Shown here: positions 43,475 to 53,271 of the stretch, piece by piece
Layout: the number at the start of each line of letters is the position of its first letter
How positions within the stretch are numbered: position 1 is the first letter of the stretch
Origin: Mesorhizobium sp. M4B.F.Ca.ET.203.01.1.1
GTDB taxonomy: Bacteria; Pseudomonadota; Alphaproteobacteria; Rhizobiales; Rhizobiaceae
Reading direction: 5' to 3'
Assembly: GCF_004791025.1 (NCBI RefSeq)
Contig: NZ_SRUO01000002.1
Span: forward strand, 558,001-622,000
DNA length: 64,000 nucleotides
Notes under the pieces: model-generated
The model's input: the letters and a program-made list of their open reading frames with translations, nothing else
The model's database searches: none
What the model was told of the DNA's origin: nothing
Position numbers and translations under genes: made by a program

Positions 43475-44920
43475 ATGAACGATCAGACCGACGACCAGCC
43501 CTTCGAACTCGACGCCGCGATCATCGACCGTTTCGCGGCCATCGTCGGCGAGCAATACGCGCTGCGCGGCGAGGCGGAGATCGCGCCCTACATCACCGAA
43601 AGGCGCGGCCTGTGGCACGGCAGGACGTCGCTGGTGCTGAGGCCGGGCAGCGTCGAGGAGGTGAGCCGCATCATGCGGCTGGCGACCGAGACCAAAACGC
43701 CTGTCGTGCCGCAGAGCGGCAACACCGGACTGGTCGGCGCCCAGGTGCCGGACAAGTCCGGCCACGACATCGTGCTTTCACTGTCGCGGCTGAACCGCAT
43801 CCGCGAGATCGACGTGCTCTCCGACACCATCACCGTCGAGGCCGGCGTCATCCTGCAGACCTTGCAGGAAGCGGCCGACGCCGCCGGCCGGCTGTTTCCG
43901 CTGTCGCTTGCCGCGCAGGGCTCCTGCCAGATCGGCGGCAACCTCTCCTCCAATGCCGGCGGCACCGGCGTGCTCGCCTATGGCAATGCGCGCGAGCTTT
44001 GCCTCGGCGTCGAAGTCGTGTTGCCGACCGGCGAGGTGTTCGACGATCTGCGCAAGCTGAAGAAGGACAACACCGGCTACGATCTGAAGAACCTGTTCGT
44101 CGGTGCCGAAGGCACGCTCGGCGTCATCACCGCCGCCGTGCTGAAATTGTTCCCGAAGCCGAAGGGCAGGGAGGTCGCTTTTGCCGGCCTTCCGTCGTCC
44201 CCGAAAGACGCGCTTTCGCTGTTCACACTGGCGATGGACCGGGCCGGCGCCTCGCTCACCGCTTTCGAACTGATCGGCAAAAGGCCCTACGACTTCACGC
44301 TGAAGCACGGACAGGGCATCTCGCGACCGCTGGCCGACGACTGGCCCTGGTATGTGCTGATGCAGGTCTCTTCCGGCCGTTCCGAGGAGGACGGCAAGGC
44401 GCTGATCGAGGAGATACTGTCGGCCGGGCTCGAGCAGGGCATCGTCGGTGACGCGGTGGTCGCCGCAAGCCTTGCCCAGGGCGATGCCTTCTGGAACTTC
44501 CGCGAGACTTTGCCCGAGTGCCAGAAGCCCGAGGGCGCCTCGATCAAGCACGACATTTCGGTGCCGATCGCCGCGATCCCCGAATTCATCGACAAGGCGG
44601 CCGGCGTGGTGGAGACCGTGTGTCCGGGCGCGCGCGTGGTCTGCTTCGGCCATATGGGCGACGGCAATCTCCACTACAACATCTCCCGCCCGGTGGACTG
44701 GCAGGACGCCGCCTTCCTCGACCTCTACCATCCCATGAACAAGGCCGTGCACGATGTCGTGCGCTCCTTCCACGGCTCGATCTCGGCCGAGCACGGCATC
44801 GGCCAGCTGAAGCGGGAGGAACTGATCGCCACCGCGCCGCCGATGGCGATCGATCTGATGCGCCGGGTGAAGGCGGCCATCGACCCCGCCGGCATCATGA
44901 ATCCCGGTAAGGTTATCTGA
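43475..44920 (+). CDS. FAD-linked D-2-hydroxyacid dehydrogenase (D2HGDH/GlcD type)
   Basis: A 481-residue flavoprotein with an N-terminal FAD_binding_4 domain (VVPQSGNTGLVGAQVPDKSG, GNLSSNAGGTGVLAYGNARE) and a C-terminal FAD-oxidase domain that contains GHMGDGNLHYN and SAEHGIGQLKR, where the metal/substrate-binding His residues lie. The pattern is closest to D-2-hydroxyglutarate dehydrogenases; D-lactate or glycolate are alternatives. It follows the Sua5 gene closely, a frequent rhizobial arrangement. Confidence 0.88.
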   Translation: MNDQTDDQPFELDAAIIDRFAAIVGEQYALRGEAEIAPYITERRGLWHGRTSLVLRPGSVEEVSRIMRLATETKTPVVPQSGNTGLVGAQVPDKSGHDIVLSLSRLNRIREIDVLSDTITVEAGVILQTLQEAADAAGRLFPLSLAAQGSCQIGGNLSSNAGGTGVLAYGNARELCLGVEVVLPTGEVFDDLRKLKKDNTGYDLKNLFVGAEGTLGVITAAVLKLFPKPKGREVAFAGLPSSPKDALSLFTLAMDRAGASLTAFELIGKRPYDFTLKHGQGISRPLADDWPWYVLMQVSSGRSEEDGKALIEEILSAGLEQGIVGDAVVAASLAQGDAFWNFRETLPECQKPEGASIKHDISVPIAAIPEFIDKAAGVVETVCPGARVVCFGHMGDGNLHYNISRPVDWQDAAFLDLYHPMNKAVHDVVRSFHGSISAEHGIGQLKREELIATAPPMAIDLMRRVKAAIDPAGIMNPGKVI

Positions 44921-45105
44921 TCCTTCCAACATGTTGTGGATGGTTGCATTCCGATAACCATCGGCTCAGATCAGCAAAATTTAACCGACTTTCTTAAGCG
45001 CGGCGGTAAGAAGCCAGCGCTAATGTTTCGCCATAAGCGAGGCCGGAAAAAACTGGCCCGGAGAGAACCGGTAAACGGCCCTCAGGAGAGACAGGAAGGC
45101 ACTCG

Positions 45106-45672
45106 ATGAACACTGGACTGAAGCCAGTCTGGGCAGGGCGCAACATGCGCCTCGACCCATTCCGCCTGCCGCAGATGGTGAGCTATGCGACTCGCGACGA
45201 CTATGGCGATGTTACCTTCACCATCGACCAGCGTGGCGCAGTCATTCGCCGCATGCTGGAGATGAGCGGCGTGCCTGCGATCATCGCACTGCCTGCCAAG
45301 GCGTTTCGCGGCGTCGCCGCCCGCGCCATGGAGGATCCCGAAGGCAACGTCACGGTGACGCTCGAACTCCTGCACAATGATCCGATGCTGTCGGTGCCGC
45401 TGCTGGTGGCGGACGACCTCGACGACGTCGCCGCCGACTGGCGCGCCTGGGCCGACGCCTATCGCCTGCCGATGCTCCTGATCGAGGCCGACGGCGTTGC
45501 CCGCACGCTGGAGGAATCGCTCGGCGCCGCCATCAAGGCGCTGCCGCCGCAGGAGCGCCGCAAGGGCCGTGTCTCGACCATGCGCCGTCCGCGCTTCCTT
45601 GCCCGCCGCCGGGCCGGCGATCTTGGCCTCAGACTCGTCGTCGACGGCGAGGAGATCATTTCGCACGAGTAG
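45106..45672 (+). CDS. DUF6101-like conserved hypothetical protein
   Basis: A 188-residue cytoplasmic protein. The N-terminal part MNTGLKPVWAGRNMRLDPFR and VTFTIDQRGAVIRRMLEMSG, and the central block DDLDDVAADWRAWADAYRLP, resemble the alphaproteobacterial family DUF6101. The C-terminus is basic (RRPRFLARRRAGDLG). AGGAGAGACAGGAAGG before the ATG gives a good ribosome site. No function is known to me. Confidence 0.75.
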   Translation: MNTGLKPVWAGRNMRLDPFRLPQMVSYATRDDYGDVTFTIDQRGAVIRRMLEMSGVPAIIALPAKAFRGVAARAMEDPEGNVTVTLELLHNDPMLSVPLLVADDLDDVAADWRAWADAYRLPMLLIEADGVARTLEESLGAAIKALPPQERRKGRVSTMRRPRFLARRRAGDLGLRLVVDGEEIISHE

Positions 45673-45716
45673 TCTGCTCATCCCGCTGGCGATTGGCGAA
45701 ACCGCCGATGACAGCC

Positions 45717-45907
45717 TTCTTCTCCCCGTCACTATACGGGGAGAAGTGCCCGGCAGGGCGATGAGGGGCGGCGCCGACCTCAGGGTTTGGCCACATCAAA
45801 AGCCGATCAGAGGCCGTATAACCGCTGTACACTTCTCCTTGCCTGCAAGGCTGGCGCTGCCCCTCATCCGGCTGCCGCCACCTTCTCCCCGTTGAACGGG
45901 GAGAAGG
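45717..45907. repeat. Composite inverted repeat, type B copy 2
   Basis: The left arm 45717-45777 carries TTCTCCCCGT-CACTAT-ACGGGGAGAA and GGCAGGGCGATGAGGGGCGG; the right arm 45852-45907 carries GCCCCTCATCCGGCTGCCGC and a shorter hairpin TTCTCCCCGTTGAACGGGGA. The GGCGATTGGCGAAACC core lies outside the left arm at 45688. The right arm ends 5 bases before the ubiA stop codon. Confidence 0.8.
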
Positions 45908-45912
45908 GAGAA

Positions 45913-46896
45913 CTACACCAGCGGCTTCAGCGCCACCCAGAGCGAGCCACCGATCAGGCCGAGGAATATCAGCCAGCCGACCTGGTTGTTCGACTTGAAC
46001 AACTTGAGGCACTGATCCGGATTGTTGATGTCCAGCCTCGCGATCTGCCGCGCCATATGCGCGCCGGCGGCGATCAGCCCGGCCAGCGCCGGCATCGGCG
46101 CCTGCGCCGAGGCGAAGGCGATGGCGAAGCAGACAAGCGCGCCGCCATAGAGGCCGACCAGCCAGGTCTTGGTGTTGTCGCCGAACAAGCGCGCCGTCGA
46201 GCGCACGCCGACGATGGCGTCGTCTTCCTTGTCCTGATGCGCGTAGATCGTGTCATAGCCGATCACCCACAGGATCGAGCCGATATAGAGCATGATGGCC
46301 GGGCCATCGAGATCGCCGAACTCGACCGCCCATCCCATCAGCGCGCCCCAGGAGAAGGCAAGGCCGAGCACGAATTGCGGCCAGTCGGTGATGCGCTTCA
46401 TGAACGGGTAGACGGCGACGATGACGAGCGAGGCGATGCCGAGCGGAATGGCGAAGCTGTTGAACTGCAACAGCACGACTAGCCCCACCAGCGACTGGAT
46501 GACCAGGAACACCCAGGCCTGCCGGCGAGTCACCTTGCCAGCCGGCAGCGGCCGCGAGCGCGTGCGCTCCACCTGGTTGTCGATGTCCTCGTCGGCCAGG
46601 TCGTTGTAGGTGCAGCCGGCGCCGCGCATGGCAACCGCCCCAACCAGGAACAGCAAAAGGTACCAGGCTGACGGCAGCAGGGTCAGCAAGGGATCCGTCG
46701 GGCGCGGATAGGCGCTTGCCGCGAGCGCGGCCGACCACCAGCACGGCCAGAGCAGCAATTGCCAGCCGATCGGGCGATCCCAGCGCGCGAGCTGCGCATA
46801 GGGCCAGAGCCCGCGCGGCAGCGCGCGGTAGACCCAGTGACCGCTCGGCGCATCGGCGACGCGGCCCTGGGCCGCTTTCGACTGGATGGTTTCCAT
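45913..46896 (-). CDS. ubiA: 4-hydroxybenzoate polyprenyltransferase
   Basis: A 327-residue integral membrane enzyme that attaches the polyprenyl tail to 4-hydroxybenzoate in ubiquinone synthesis. The first Asp-rich motif is NDLADEDIDNQVERTRSRPL and the second is DTIYAHQDKEDD; the spans between are hydrophobic. It would use the product of the polyprenyl synthase at 33623. The stop lies next to a type B repeat. The LysR gene upstream is on the same strand but 51 bases away and unrelated. Confidence 0.95.
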   Translation of the reverse strand: METIQSKAAQGRVADAPSGHWVYRALPRGLWPYAQLARWDRPIGWQLLLWPCWWSAALAASAYPRPTDPLLTLLPSAWYLLLFLVGAVAMRGAGCTYNDLADEDIDNQVERTRSRPLPAGKVTRRQAWVFLVIQSLVGLVVLLQFNSFAIPLGIASLVIVAVYPFMKRITDWPQFVLGLAFSWGALMGWAVEFGDLDGPAIMLYIGSILWVIGYDTIYAHQDKEDDAIVGVRSTARLFGDNTKTWLVGLYGGALVCFAIAFASAQAPMPALAGLIAAGAHMARQIARLDINNPDQCLKLFKSNNQVGWLIFLGLIGGSLWVALKPLV

Positions 46897-46947
46897 CGTG
46901 CTGGAGTGGCAGCAGCGGTGAGCGCCGTCAAGCGGCCGCGTTGTCGC

Positions 46948-47859
46948 TCAGCCTGTGAAAACATCGTGGCTGGCGAACCACGCTTTCGCCACCTCGATGA
47001 AGGCCAGCGCCGCCTTCGACAGGCGCTGGCGCGTGTCATGGGCGAGGATGATGCGCTGCATCGGCAGCGGATCGGCGAGCGGCTTGCAGACCAGCGGCAG
47101 GCCGTCATAGCTCAAATCGCCATGCGGCCTGGTGTAGCTGACGGCGACGCCGAAGCCATTGGCGACCATGCTGCGCTGCAGCTCGAACGAGCTCGTCGTC
47201 GATTGGGCAACAGGCGTCAGGCCACGGCTGAGGAAGAGGTCGAGCATGTGCTGCCAGCTGTGCGGCTGGTCGGTCATGATCAGCGGATGCGCCGCGAGCT
47301 CGGCCAGGCTGACGGTCCGCTGGTCCGCCAGCGCATGGCCGGCCGGCAGCAGCGCATGCGGCCGCAGTTCGTGCAGGAGGATGCGGGCGAAATGCGCCGG
47401 CAGGCCGAGATCGTAGGTGAGACCGAGATCGACGGCCGAATCGGCAAGCCGCCGCCCCAGCGTCTCGAAGGTTTCGTCTCGTATGACGACTGTGACGGCC
47501 GGGCAGCGCTCGGCGAAGGCGCGCATCAGCGCCGGCGCGAAATAGGCTGCCAGATCCTCGAAACAGCCGAGCACCAGCTCGCCGCCGACTTCGGCTTCGC
47601 GCGATCCGAGCGCGGCCAGCTCGTCCGCCTCGGCCAGCACTTGCCTGGCCTTGGCGACGGCCTTGCGACCGAACGAAGTCAGCGCGACGCCGCTTCCCCG
47701 CTGGCGCACGAACAGTTTTTGGCCGAACGCGTCCTCCACATGGTCGATCGCCACCGAAATCGAAGGCTGCGACACATTCAGCGCCTGGGCCGCCATGGTC
47801 ACGCTGCCATAGCGGGCCACGGCAACGACATAGCGCAATTGGGCGAGCGTAAACTTCAT
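46948..47859 (-). CDS. LysR-family transcriptional regulator
   Basis: A 303-residue LysR protein. Its helix-turn-helix (LAQLRYVVAVARYGSVTMAA, VSQPSISVAIDHVEDAFGQK) is at about residues 4-60, with an effector domain starting LVLGCFEDLAAYFAPALMRA and containing HPLIMTDQPHSWQHMLDLFL. The type is CynR/OxyR-like. It is divergent from a phytanoyl-CoA-dioxygenase family gene at 47950, with an ATAA-N13-TTAT dyad between them (47871-47891), so it probably controls that gene. Confidence 0.88.
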   Translation of the reverse strand: MKFTLAQLRYVVAVARYGSVTMAAQALNVSQPSISVAIDHVEDAFGQKLFVRQRGSGVALTSFGRKAVAKARQVLAEADELAALGSREAEVGGELVLGCFEDLAAYFAPALMRAFAERCPAVTVVIRDETFETLGRRLADSAVDLGLTYDLGLPAHFARILLHELRPHALLPAGHALADQRTVSLAELAAHPLIMTDQPHSWQHMLDLFLSRGLTPVAQSTTSSFELQRSMVANGFGVAVSYTRPHGDLSYDGLPLVCKPLADPLPMQRIILAHDTRQRLSKAALAFIEVAKAWFASHDVFTG

Positions 47860-47870
47860 AGGTCAAAACT

Positions 47871-47891
47871 ATAAGCGAGATGACAAGTTAT
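47871..47891. promoter_or_regulatory. Candidate LysR-type operator
   Basis: ATAAG at 47871 and GTTAT ending at 47891 form an A/T-rich dyad in the 90-base gap between the divergent LysR and dioxygenase genes. The location is right for a LysR site; the sequence evidence alone is weak. Confidence 0.3.
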
Positions 47892-47949
47892 TATTTTACG
47901 TGATGTGACGCTCTTGCGATAGTCGATCATCGAACAGCAGGAGAGCACG

Positions 47950-48744
47950 ATGGCCAGCCCGAAAATCGACGCCGCGACAATTGCCGACTACCAGCGCGAT
48001 GGCGCGGTCTGCATCCGCGGCGCCTTCAAGGCTTGGGTCGATGTCATCGCGGATGGCATCGAGCGCAACATAGAGAACCGCAGCGCCGCCGCTTCCGACA
48101 TCGCCAATGGCAAGGGCAGCTTCTTCGACGACTACTGCAACTGGGAGCGCATCCCTGAATTCGTCAGGATCGTCAGGGAATCGCCGGCGGCCGAGCTGGC
48201 GGCCGCCGTCATGGAGTCGCGCAGCGCGCAGTTCTTCCACGACCATGTTCTGGTCAAGGAGCCCGGCACGCAGAAGCCGACGCCCTGGCATCAGGACATT
48301 CCCTATTATTTCGTAGAAGGCAGCCAGACGGTGAGCTTCTGGATCCCGATCGATCCGGTGAAGGAAGCGACGCTCAGGTTGATCGCCGGCTCGCACAAAT
48401 GGGAAAAGATGGTGCTGCCGGTGCGCTGGCTGAACGACAGCAATTTCTATGCGGACGACGGCGACTACCTGCCGGTGCCCGATCCAGACAACGACCCGTC
48501 GATGAAAGTGCTCGAATGGGAGATGGAGCCGGGCGACGCCATCCTGTTCGACTTCCGGACGGCGCATGGCGCGCGCGGCAACCTGACCTCGGCCCGGCGG
48601 CGTGCGCTGTCGCTGCGCTGGGTCGGCGACGACGCTCACTATGTCGAGCGGCCGGGCCGCACCTCGCCGCCCTATCCCGGCCACGGCATGCAGCCCGGCC
48701 AGAAATTGCGCGAGGACTGGTTCCCGGTGGTTTTCCAGAGCTGA
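47950..48744 (+). CDS. Phytanoyl-CoA dioxygenase (PhyH) family protein
   Basis: A 264-residue Fe(II)/2-oxoglutarate-dependent oxygenase. The iron ligands are visible: HxD in TPWHQDIPYY and the distal His in DFRTAHGARGNLTSARRR, where the Arg that binds 2-oxoglutarate also lies. IAGSHKWEK is a family marker. Substrates of bacterial members range from ectoine-like compounds to phosphonates and hydroxy acids, so none is named. GGAGAG precedes the ATG. Divergent LysR gene upstream is the probable regulator. Confidence 0.9.
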   Translation: MASPKIDAATIADYQRDGAVCIRGAFKAWVDVIADGIERNIENRSAAASDIANGKGSFFDDYCNWERIPEFVRIVRESPAAELAAAVMESRSAQFFHDHVLVKEPGTQKPTPWHQDIPYYFVEGSQTVSFWIPIDPVKEATLRLIAGSHKWEKMVLPVRWLNDSNFYADDGDYLPVPDPDNDPSMKVLEWEMEPGDAILFDFRTAHGARGNLTSARRRALSLRWVGDDAHYVERPGRTSPPYPGHGMQPGQKLREDWFPVVFQS

Positions 48745-48897
48745 CCGCGCCGGGGTGAGCCGCCCATGGGCGTGAAGCGTCGCATCCTCCGCGCGACGTT
48801 CCCGTGCGCAACCGGCATCGAGCAAGCCAAAAGCCTTGACCCGCCGGCCCTGGGGCAATAGCGGGAGGTCCTGTCGTGGATGACTGGGGATATCGGC

Positions 48898-50178
48898 ATG
48901 CGCGTTTTGGTGATTGGCTCCGGCGGCCGCGAACATGCCCTGGCCTGGAAGATCGCGGCCTCGCCGCTTCTGACCAGACTCTATGCCGCGCCCGGCAATC
49001 CGGGCATTGGCCGCGACGCCGAACTGGTCAAGCTCGACATCGCCGACCACGCCGCCGTTGCCGCCTTCTGCAAGGACAACGCGATCGACCTCGTCGTCGT
49101 CGGACCTGAAGGCCCGCTGGTCGCCGGCATCGCCGACGATCTGCGCGGCGAGGGCATCCGCGTCTTCGGCCCGTCGAAGCGGGCGGCGCGGCTCGAAGGC
49201 TCGAAAGGCTTCACCAAGGACCTCTGCGCCAAATACGATATTCCGACCGCCGCCTACGGCCGCTTCGCCGACCTCGCCTCGGCGAAGGCCTATGTCGAGA
49301 AGGTCGGCGCGCCGATCGTCATCAAGGCCGATGGGCTCGCCGCCGGCAAGGGTGTCACCATCGCCATGACCTTGGACGAGGCGATCGCCGCGCTCGATGC
49401 CTGTTTCGACGGCGCCTTTGGCGCCGCAGGCGCCGAGGTGGTGGTCGAGGAATTTCTGACCGGCGAGGAGGCAAGCTTCTTCTGCCTGTGCGATGGCACG
49501 ACGGCACTGCCCTTCGGCACCGCGCAGGACCACAAGCGCGTCGGCGACGGCGACGTCGGCCCCAACACCGGCGGCATGGGCGCCTATTCGCCGGCGCCGG
49601 TGATGACGCCGGAAATGGTCGAGCGCACTATGCGCGAGATCATCGAGCCGACCATGCGCGGCATGGCCGAACTCGGCGCGCCGTTCGCCGGCATCCTCTT
49701 CGCCGGATTGATGATCACCGATAAGGGGCCGAAGCTGATCGAATACAACACCCGCTTCGGCGATCCCGAATGCCAGGTGCTGATGATGCGGTTGAAGGAC
49801 GATCTCCTGGTGCTGCTCAACGCCGCCGTCGACGGCCAGCTCGCGCATACCTCGATCCGCTGGCGCGACGAGGCGGCGCTGACCGTGGTGATGGCGGCGA
49901 GGGGCTATCCCGGCACCCCGGAAAAGGGTTCGGTCATTCGCGGTCTCGAGGAGGCCGCCAGCGACGGCGCCGAGATCTTCCATGCCGGCACCGCCATCAA
50001 CGGCGGCGCGCTGGTCGCCAATGGCGGCCGCGTGCTCAATGTCACGGCGACCGGCGCCACCGTCGGCGAGGCGCAGCAACGCGCTTATGCCGCGCTCGAT
50101 CGCATCGACTGGCCGCAGGGCTTTTGCCGCCGCGATATCGGCTGGCAGGCCGTGGCGCGCGAAAAGGCCGGCGCCTGA
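48898..50178 (+). CDS. purD: Phosphoribosylamine-glycine ligase
   Basis: A 426-residue ATP-grasp enzyme of purine synthesis (GAR synthetase). The N-terminal domain begins [20 protein letters not shown], the ATP-grasp region contains [20 protein letters not shown] and [20 protein letters not shown], and [20 protein letters not shown] and [20 protein letters not shown] are diagnostic. I use ATG 48898 with GGGGA upstream; a GTG at 48880 would add six residues. Confidence 0.96.
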   Translation: MRVLVIGSGGREHALAWKIAASPLLTRLYAAPGNPGIGRDAELVKLDIADHAAVAAFCKDNAIDLVVVGPEGPLVAGIADDLRGEGIRVFGPSKRAARLEGSKGFTKDLCAKYDIPTAAYGRFADLASAKAYVEKVGAPIVIKADGLAAGKGVTIAMTLDEAIAALDACFDGAFGAAGAEVVVEEFLTGEEASFFCLCDGTTALPFGTAQDHKRVGDGDVGPNTGGMGAYSPAPVMTPEMVERTMREIIEPTMRGMAELGAPFAGILFAGLMITDKGPKLIEYNTRFGDPECQVLMMRLKDDLLVLLNAAVDGQLAHTSIRWRDEAALTVVMAARGYPGTPEKGSVIRGLEEAASDGAEIFHAGTAINGGALVANGGRVLNVTATGATVGEAQQRAYAALDRIDWPQGFCRRDIGWQAVAREKAGA

Positions 50179-50202
50179 TCCTAATCCCTGCCGCCAGCGC
50201 GA

Positions 50203-51573
50203 TCAGGCGGCCTGTGTCTTGCGATCCGCACGCGCCCAGGCCGGCAGCCAGTCGCCGTGAGCGGCAAGCAGATCGTCGACAAGCGACCAGATCTGGTCGA
50301 GGTCGAGTTCGGCCGCGGTGTGCGGATCCATCATCGCCGCGTGGTAGATGTGCTCGCGGTTTTCCGTCATCAGCGCCCGCACCGTCAGCTCCTGCACGTT
50401 GATGTTGGTGCGGATCAGTGCAGTCAGCTGCGGCGGCAGGTCGCCGATATAGGTCGGCTGGATGCCGGAGGCGTCGACCAGGCATGGCACTTCGGCGGCG
50501 CAATCGAAGGGCAGCGAGGTGATGCAGCCATTGTTGCGGACATTGCCGTAGATCACCGAGGGCTCGCCGGTCCAGACCGAGTTCATGATCGAGGAGGCGT
50601 ACTCCTTCGACTGCTCGACCTCGATCCGGTCGGCCGAGCGGTAGGCTTCGGCCTGCCCCTTCCAGCGCTCGATCTGTTCGATGCAGCGCTTCGGATACTC
50701 GTCGAGCGGGATGCCGAACTTCTCGATCAGGTCGGGGCGGCCATCCTTGATGAAATAGGGCGTGTATTCGGCGAAATGCTCCGAGCTTTCGGTGACGAAG
50801 TAGCCTAGCCGCGTCAGCATCTCGTAGCGCACCTTGTTCGGGCAGCGCGGGTTCCAGCCGGGCTTCGGCGCGCGGCCTTCGCGATAGGCGCGCACGAGAT
50901 CGGGATAGAGGTCGCGGTAGGAACCGTCCGGCTGGCGATGCTCGAACTTCAGATAGAAGGCCATGTGGTTGATGCCGGCCGAGCGATAGCGGATCTCCTC
51001 GTAGGGAAGGTCGAGGTCGTGCGCCAGCTCCATCGCCGTGCCCTGCACCGAGTGGCAGAGGCCGACCTGCCTGATGGCGGGATATTTCTCCGATATCGCC
51101 CAGGTGTTGATCGCCATCGGGTTGACGTATTGCAGCATGATCGCCTCGGGGCAGACCGCGAGCATGTCCTCGCAGATCTGCCACAGATGCGGCACGGTCC
51201 GCAGGCCCCGCATGATGCCGCCAACGCCCAGCGTGTCGGCGATGGTCTGGCGCAGGCCGTATTTCCTTGGCACCTCGAAGTCGGTGACGGTGCAGGGTTC
51301 GTAGCCGCCGATCTGGAAGGCGACGACGACGAAATCGGCCCCGGCAAGCGCCTTGCGCTGGTCGGAATAGGTCTCGGCCTTCGCCTTGACGCCGAGCGTC
51401 GCGATCAGCTTGTTGACGACGACGGCGCTTTCTTCCAGCCGCTGCGGGTTGATGTCCATCAGCGCGATCGTCGCGCCGGACAGCGCCGGGCGCTGCAGCA
51501 CGTCGCCGACGATGTTCTTCATGAACACTGTCGAACCGGCACCTATGAACGTGATCTTGGGATGTCTTGCCAC
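50203..51573 (-). CDS. GH4 alpha-galactosidase, second copy
   Basis: A 456-residue NAD- and divalent-metal-dependent glycosidase of family GH4. The NAD-binding start is ITFIGAGSTVFMKNIVGDVL; metal/substrate residues include Asn151 in YVNPMAINTW, Cys173-His174 in GLCHSVQG and His203 in INHMAFY. The GTG start at 51573 has GGAGG 5 bases upstream. It is the last gene of the alpha-galactoside operon, 20 bases after the ATPase, and only distantly like the first-position GH4 enzyme, so the two probably have different substrates. Confidence 0.9.
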   Translation of the reverse strand: MARHPKITFIGAGSTVFMKNIVGDVLQRPALSGATIALMDINPQRLEESAVVVNKLIATLGVKAKAETYSDQRKALAGADFVVVAFQIGGYEPCTVTDFEVPRKYGLRQTIADTLGVGGIMRGLRTVPHLWQICEDMLAVCPEAIMLQYVNPMAINTWAISEKYPAIRQVGLCHSVQGTAMELAHDLDLPYEEIRYRSAGINHMAFYLKFEHRQPDGSYRDLYPDLVRAYREGRAPKPGWNPRCPNKVRYEMLTRLGYFVTESSEHFAEYTPYFIKDGRPDLIEKFGIPLDEYPKRCIEQIERWKGQAEAYRSADRIEVEQSKEYASSIMNSVWTGEPSVIYGNVRNNGCITSLPFDCAAEVPCLVDASGIQPTYIGDLPPQLTALIRTNINVQELTVRALMTENREHIYHAAMMDPHTAAELDLDQIWSLVDDLLAAHGDWLPAWARADRKTQAA

Positions 51574-51593
51574 TGAAACCTCCGGCACTTTGT

Positions 51594-53270
51594 CTAGGCC
51601 ACCTCGAAAGCGGCCCGGACGAGCCGTTCGGTGTAGGCGGTCTTGGGATTGGTGAGGACCTCGTCGACAGGTCCCTGCTCGACGACCTTGCCGTGCTGCA
51701 TGACGATGACGCGGTGGCACAGCGCGCGCACCACCTTGAGGTCGTGCGAGATGAAGAGGTAGCTCAGGCCGCGCTCGTCCTGCAGCTTCCGCAACAGGTC
51801 GATGATCTGCGCCTGGACGGAGAGGTCGAGCGCCGATGTCGGTTCGTCGAGCAGGATGAATTCGGGCTCCAGCGCGATCGCCCGGGCGATCGCGATGCGC
51901 TGCCGCTGGCCGCCGGAGAATTCATGCGGGAACCGCGAAAGGATGTCGCCCGGCATGCCGGCGCTGACCAGCGCCTCGCGCACCCGTTCGACCCGCTCGG
52001 GCCGTGTCGCCCCGATGCTGTTGACGACCAGCCCTTCCTCGATGATCTGCCCGATCGTCATGCGAGGATTGAGCGAGGAAAAAGGATCCTGGAAGACGAT
52101 CTGCATGCGTGAGCGCAGCGGCCGCATTTCGTTGCGCGACAGGCCATGGATCGGCCGGCCGTCGAAACGAATCTCGCCGCGTTTCGGATCGAGCAATCTG
52201 AGCAGAGCCTGGCCGAAGGTGGTCTTGCCGGAGCCGGATTCGCCAACCAGCCCCAGCGTCTCGTGGCGGCAAAGCTTGAGGTCGAGGTCGTCGACGGCGA
52301 CCAGTTCGCGCCAGTCCGGTTTCAGGAAGCTGCCATGGCGCAGCATGAAGCAGACGCGTACGCCGTTCGCTTCGAGAATGGTGCCGCAGCCCTCCGGCAG
52401 CGGTTGCGGTCGCCCGCGCGGCTCGGAGGCGAGCAGGCGCTGCGTATACGGGTGCTGCGGATCGGCGAAGAGCCGTTCGGTGACGTTGTGCTCGCGCATC
52501 TCGCCATGCTGCATCACATAGACGTAGTCGGAGAACTTGCGCACCACCGTGAGGTCGTGGGTGATCAGGATCACCGCCATCCGCAGTTCTTTCTGCAGAT
52601 TGCGGATCAGGTTGAGGATTTGCGCCTGGACCGTGACGTCGAGTGCCGTCGTCGGCTCGTCTGCGATCAGCACGTCGGGATCGTTGGCCAAAGCCATGGC
52701 GATCATCACACGCTGGCGCTGCCCGCCGGAGAGCTGGTGCGGGTACTGCTTCAGCCGCGCCTCCGGCTCAGGAATCTGGACATGCCGCAACAATTCGAGC
52801 GCTCGCGCCCAGGCCTCCCTGCGGCCCACCTTGCGATGCACCCTGATTGCCTCGACGATCTGGCTGCCGACCGTGTAGATCGGGTTGAGCGAGCTCATCG
52901 GCTCTTGGAAGATCATCGAGATGCGGTTGCCGCGCAGCTTGCGCCGGGCGTGCTCGGGGAGTTTCAGGATGTTCTGCCCATCGTAAGAAACGCTCGACCT
53001 CGGCGACACCGTGGCCCGCCGCGACAGCAGCCCCATGACGGTGCGCGCCGTCACCGACTTGCCGGAGCCGGATTCCCCGACGATGGCGATCGTTTCGCCG
53101 CGATAGAGCTGGAACGAGACGTCCTTGACGGCTTCGACGACGCCGTGTTCGACCTTGAAGGCCACCTCGATGTTGCGGGCGTCGATGATTGGCTGGTCCG
53201 CGCGTCCGTCATGGTCGTGGCGGAAGGCTGGCGCGAAGGGCTCGGCGAGTGCGAGGGTCATCCCGGCCAC
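51594..53270 (-). CDS. ABC transporter ATP-binding protein with two ATPase domains (oligopeptide/alpha-galactoside type)
   Basis: A 558-residue fusion of DppD- and DppF-like ATPases. The first Walker A is GESGSGKS (about residues 65-72) with LSGGQRQR; the second is [15 protein letters not shown] near residue 345 with [13 protein letters not shown]. Each domain has its own Walker B ([22 protein letters not shown]) and switch His. The fused form is common in agp/Yej-type transporters. It follows the DppC-like permease by one base and precedes the second GH4 gene. Confidence 0.92.
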   Translation of the reverse strand: MAGMTLALAEPFAPAFRHDHDGRADQPIIDARNIEVAFKVEHGVVEAVKDVSFQLYRGETIAIVGESGSGKSVTARTVMGLLSRRATVSPRSSVSYDGQNILKLPEHARRKLRGNRISMIFQEPMSSLNPIYTVGSQIVEAIRVHRKVGRREAWARALELLRHVQIPEPEARLKQYPHQLSGGQRQRVMIAMALANDPDVLIADEPTTALDVTVQAQILNLIRNLQKELRMAVILITHDLTVVRKFSDYVYVMQHGEMREHNVTERLFADPQHPYTQRLLASEPRGRPQPLPEGCGTILEANGVRVCFMLRHGSFLKPDWRELVAVDDLDLKLCRHETLGLVGESGSGKTTFGQALLRLLDPKRGEIRFDGRPIHGLSRNEMRPLRSRMQIVFQDPFSSLNPRMTIGQIIEEGLVVNSIGATRPERVERVREALVSAGMPGDILSRFPHEFSGGQRQRIAIARAIALEPEFILLDEPTSALDLSVQAQIIDLLRKLQDERGLSYLFISHDLKVVRALCHRVIVMQHGKVVEQGPVDEVLTNPKTAYTERLVRAAFEVA

Positions 53271-53271
53271 C

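Noticed and set aside
44981..44997. Possible CtrA site TTAA-N9-TTAA upstream of the DUF6101-like gene
   Set aside because: Spacing is 9 rather than 7, and only one copy is present.
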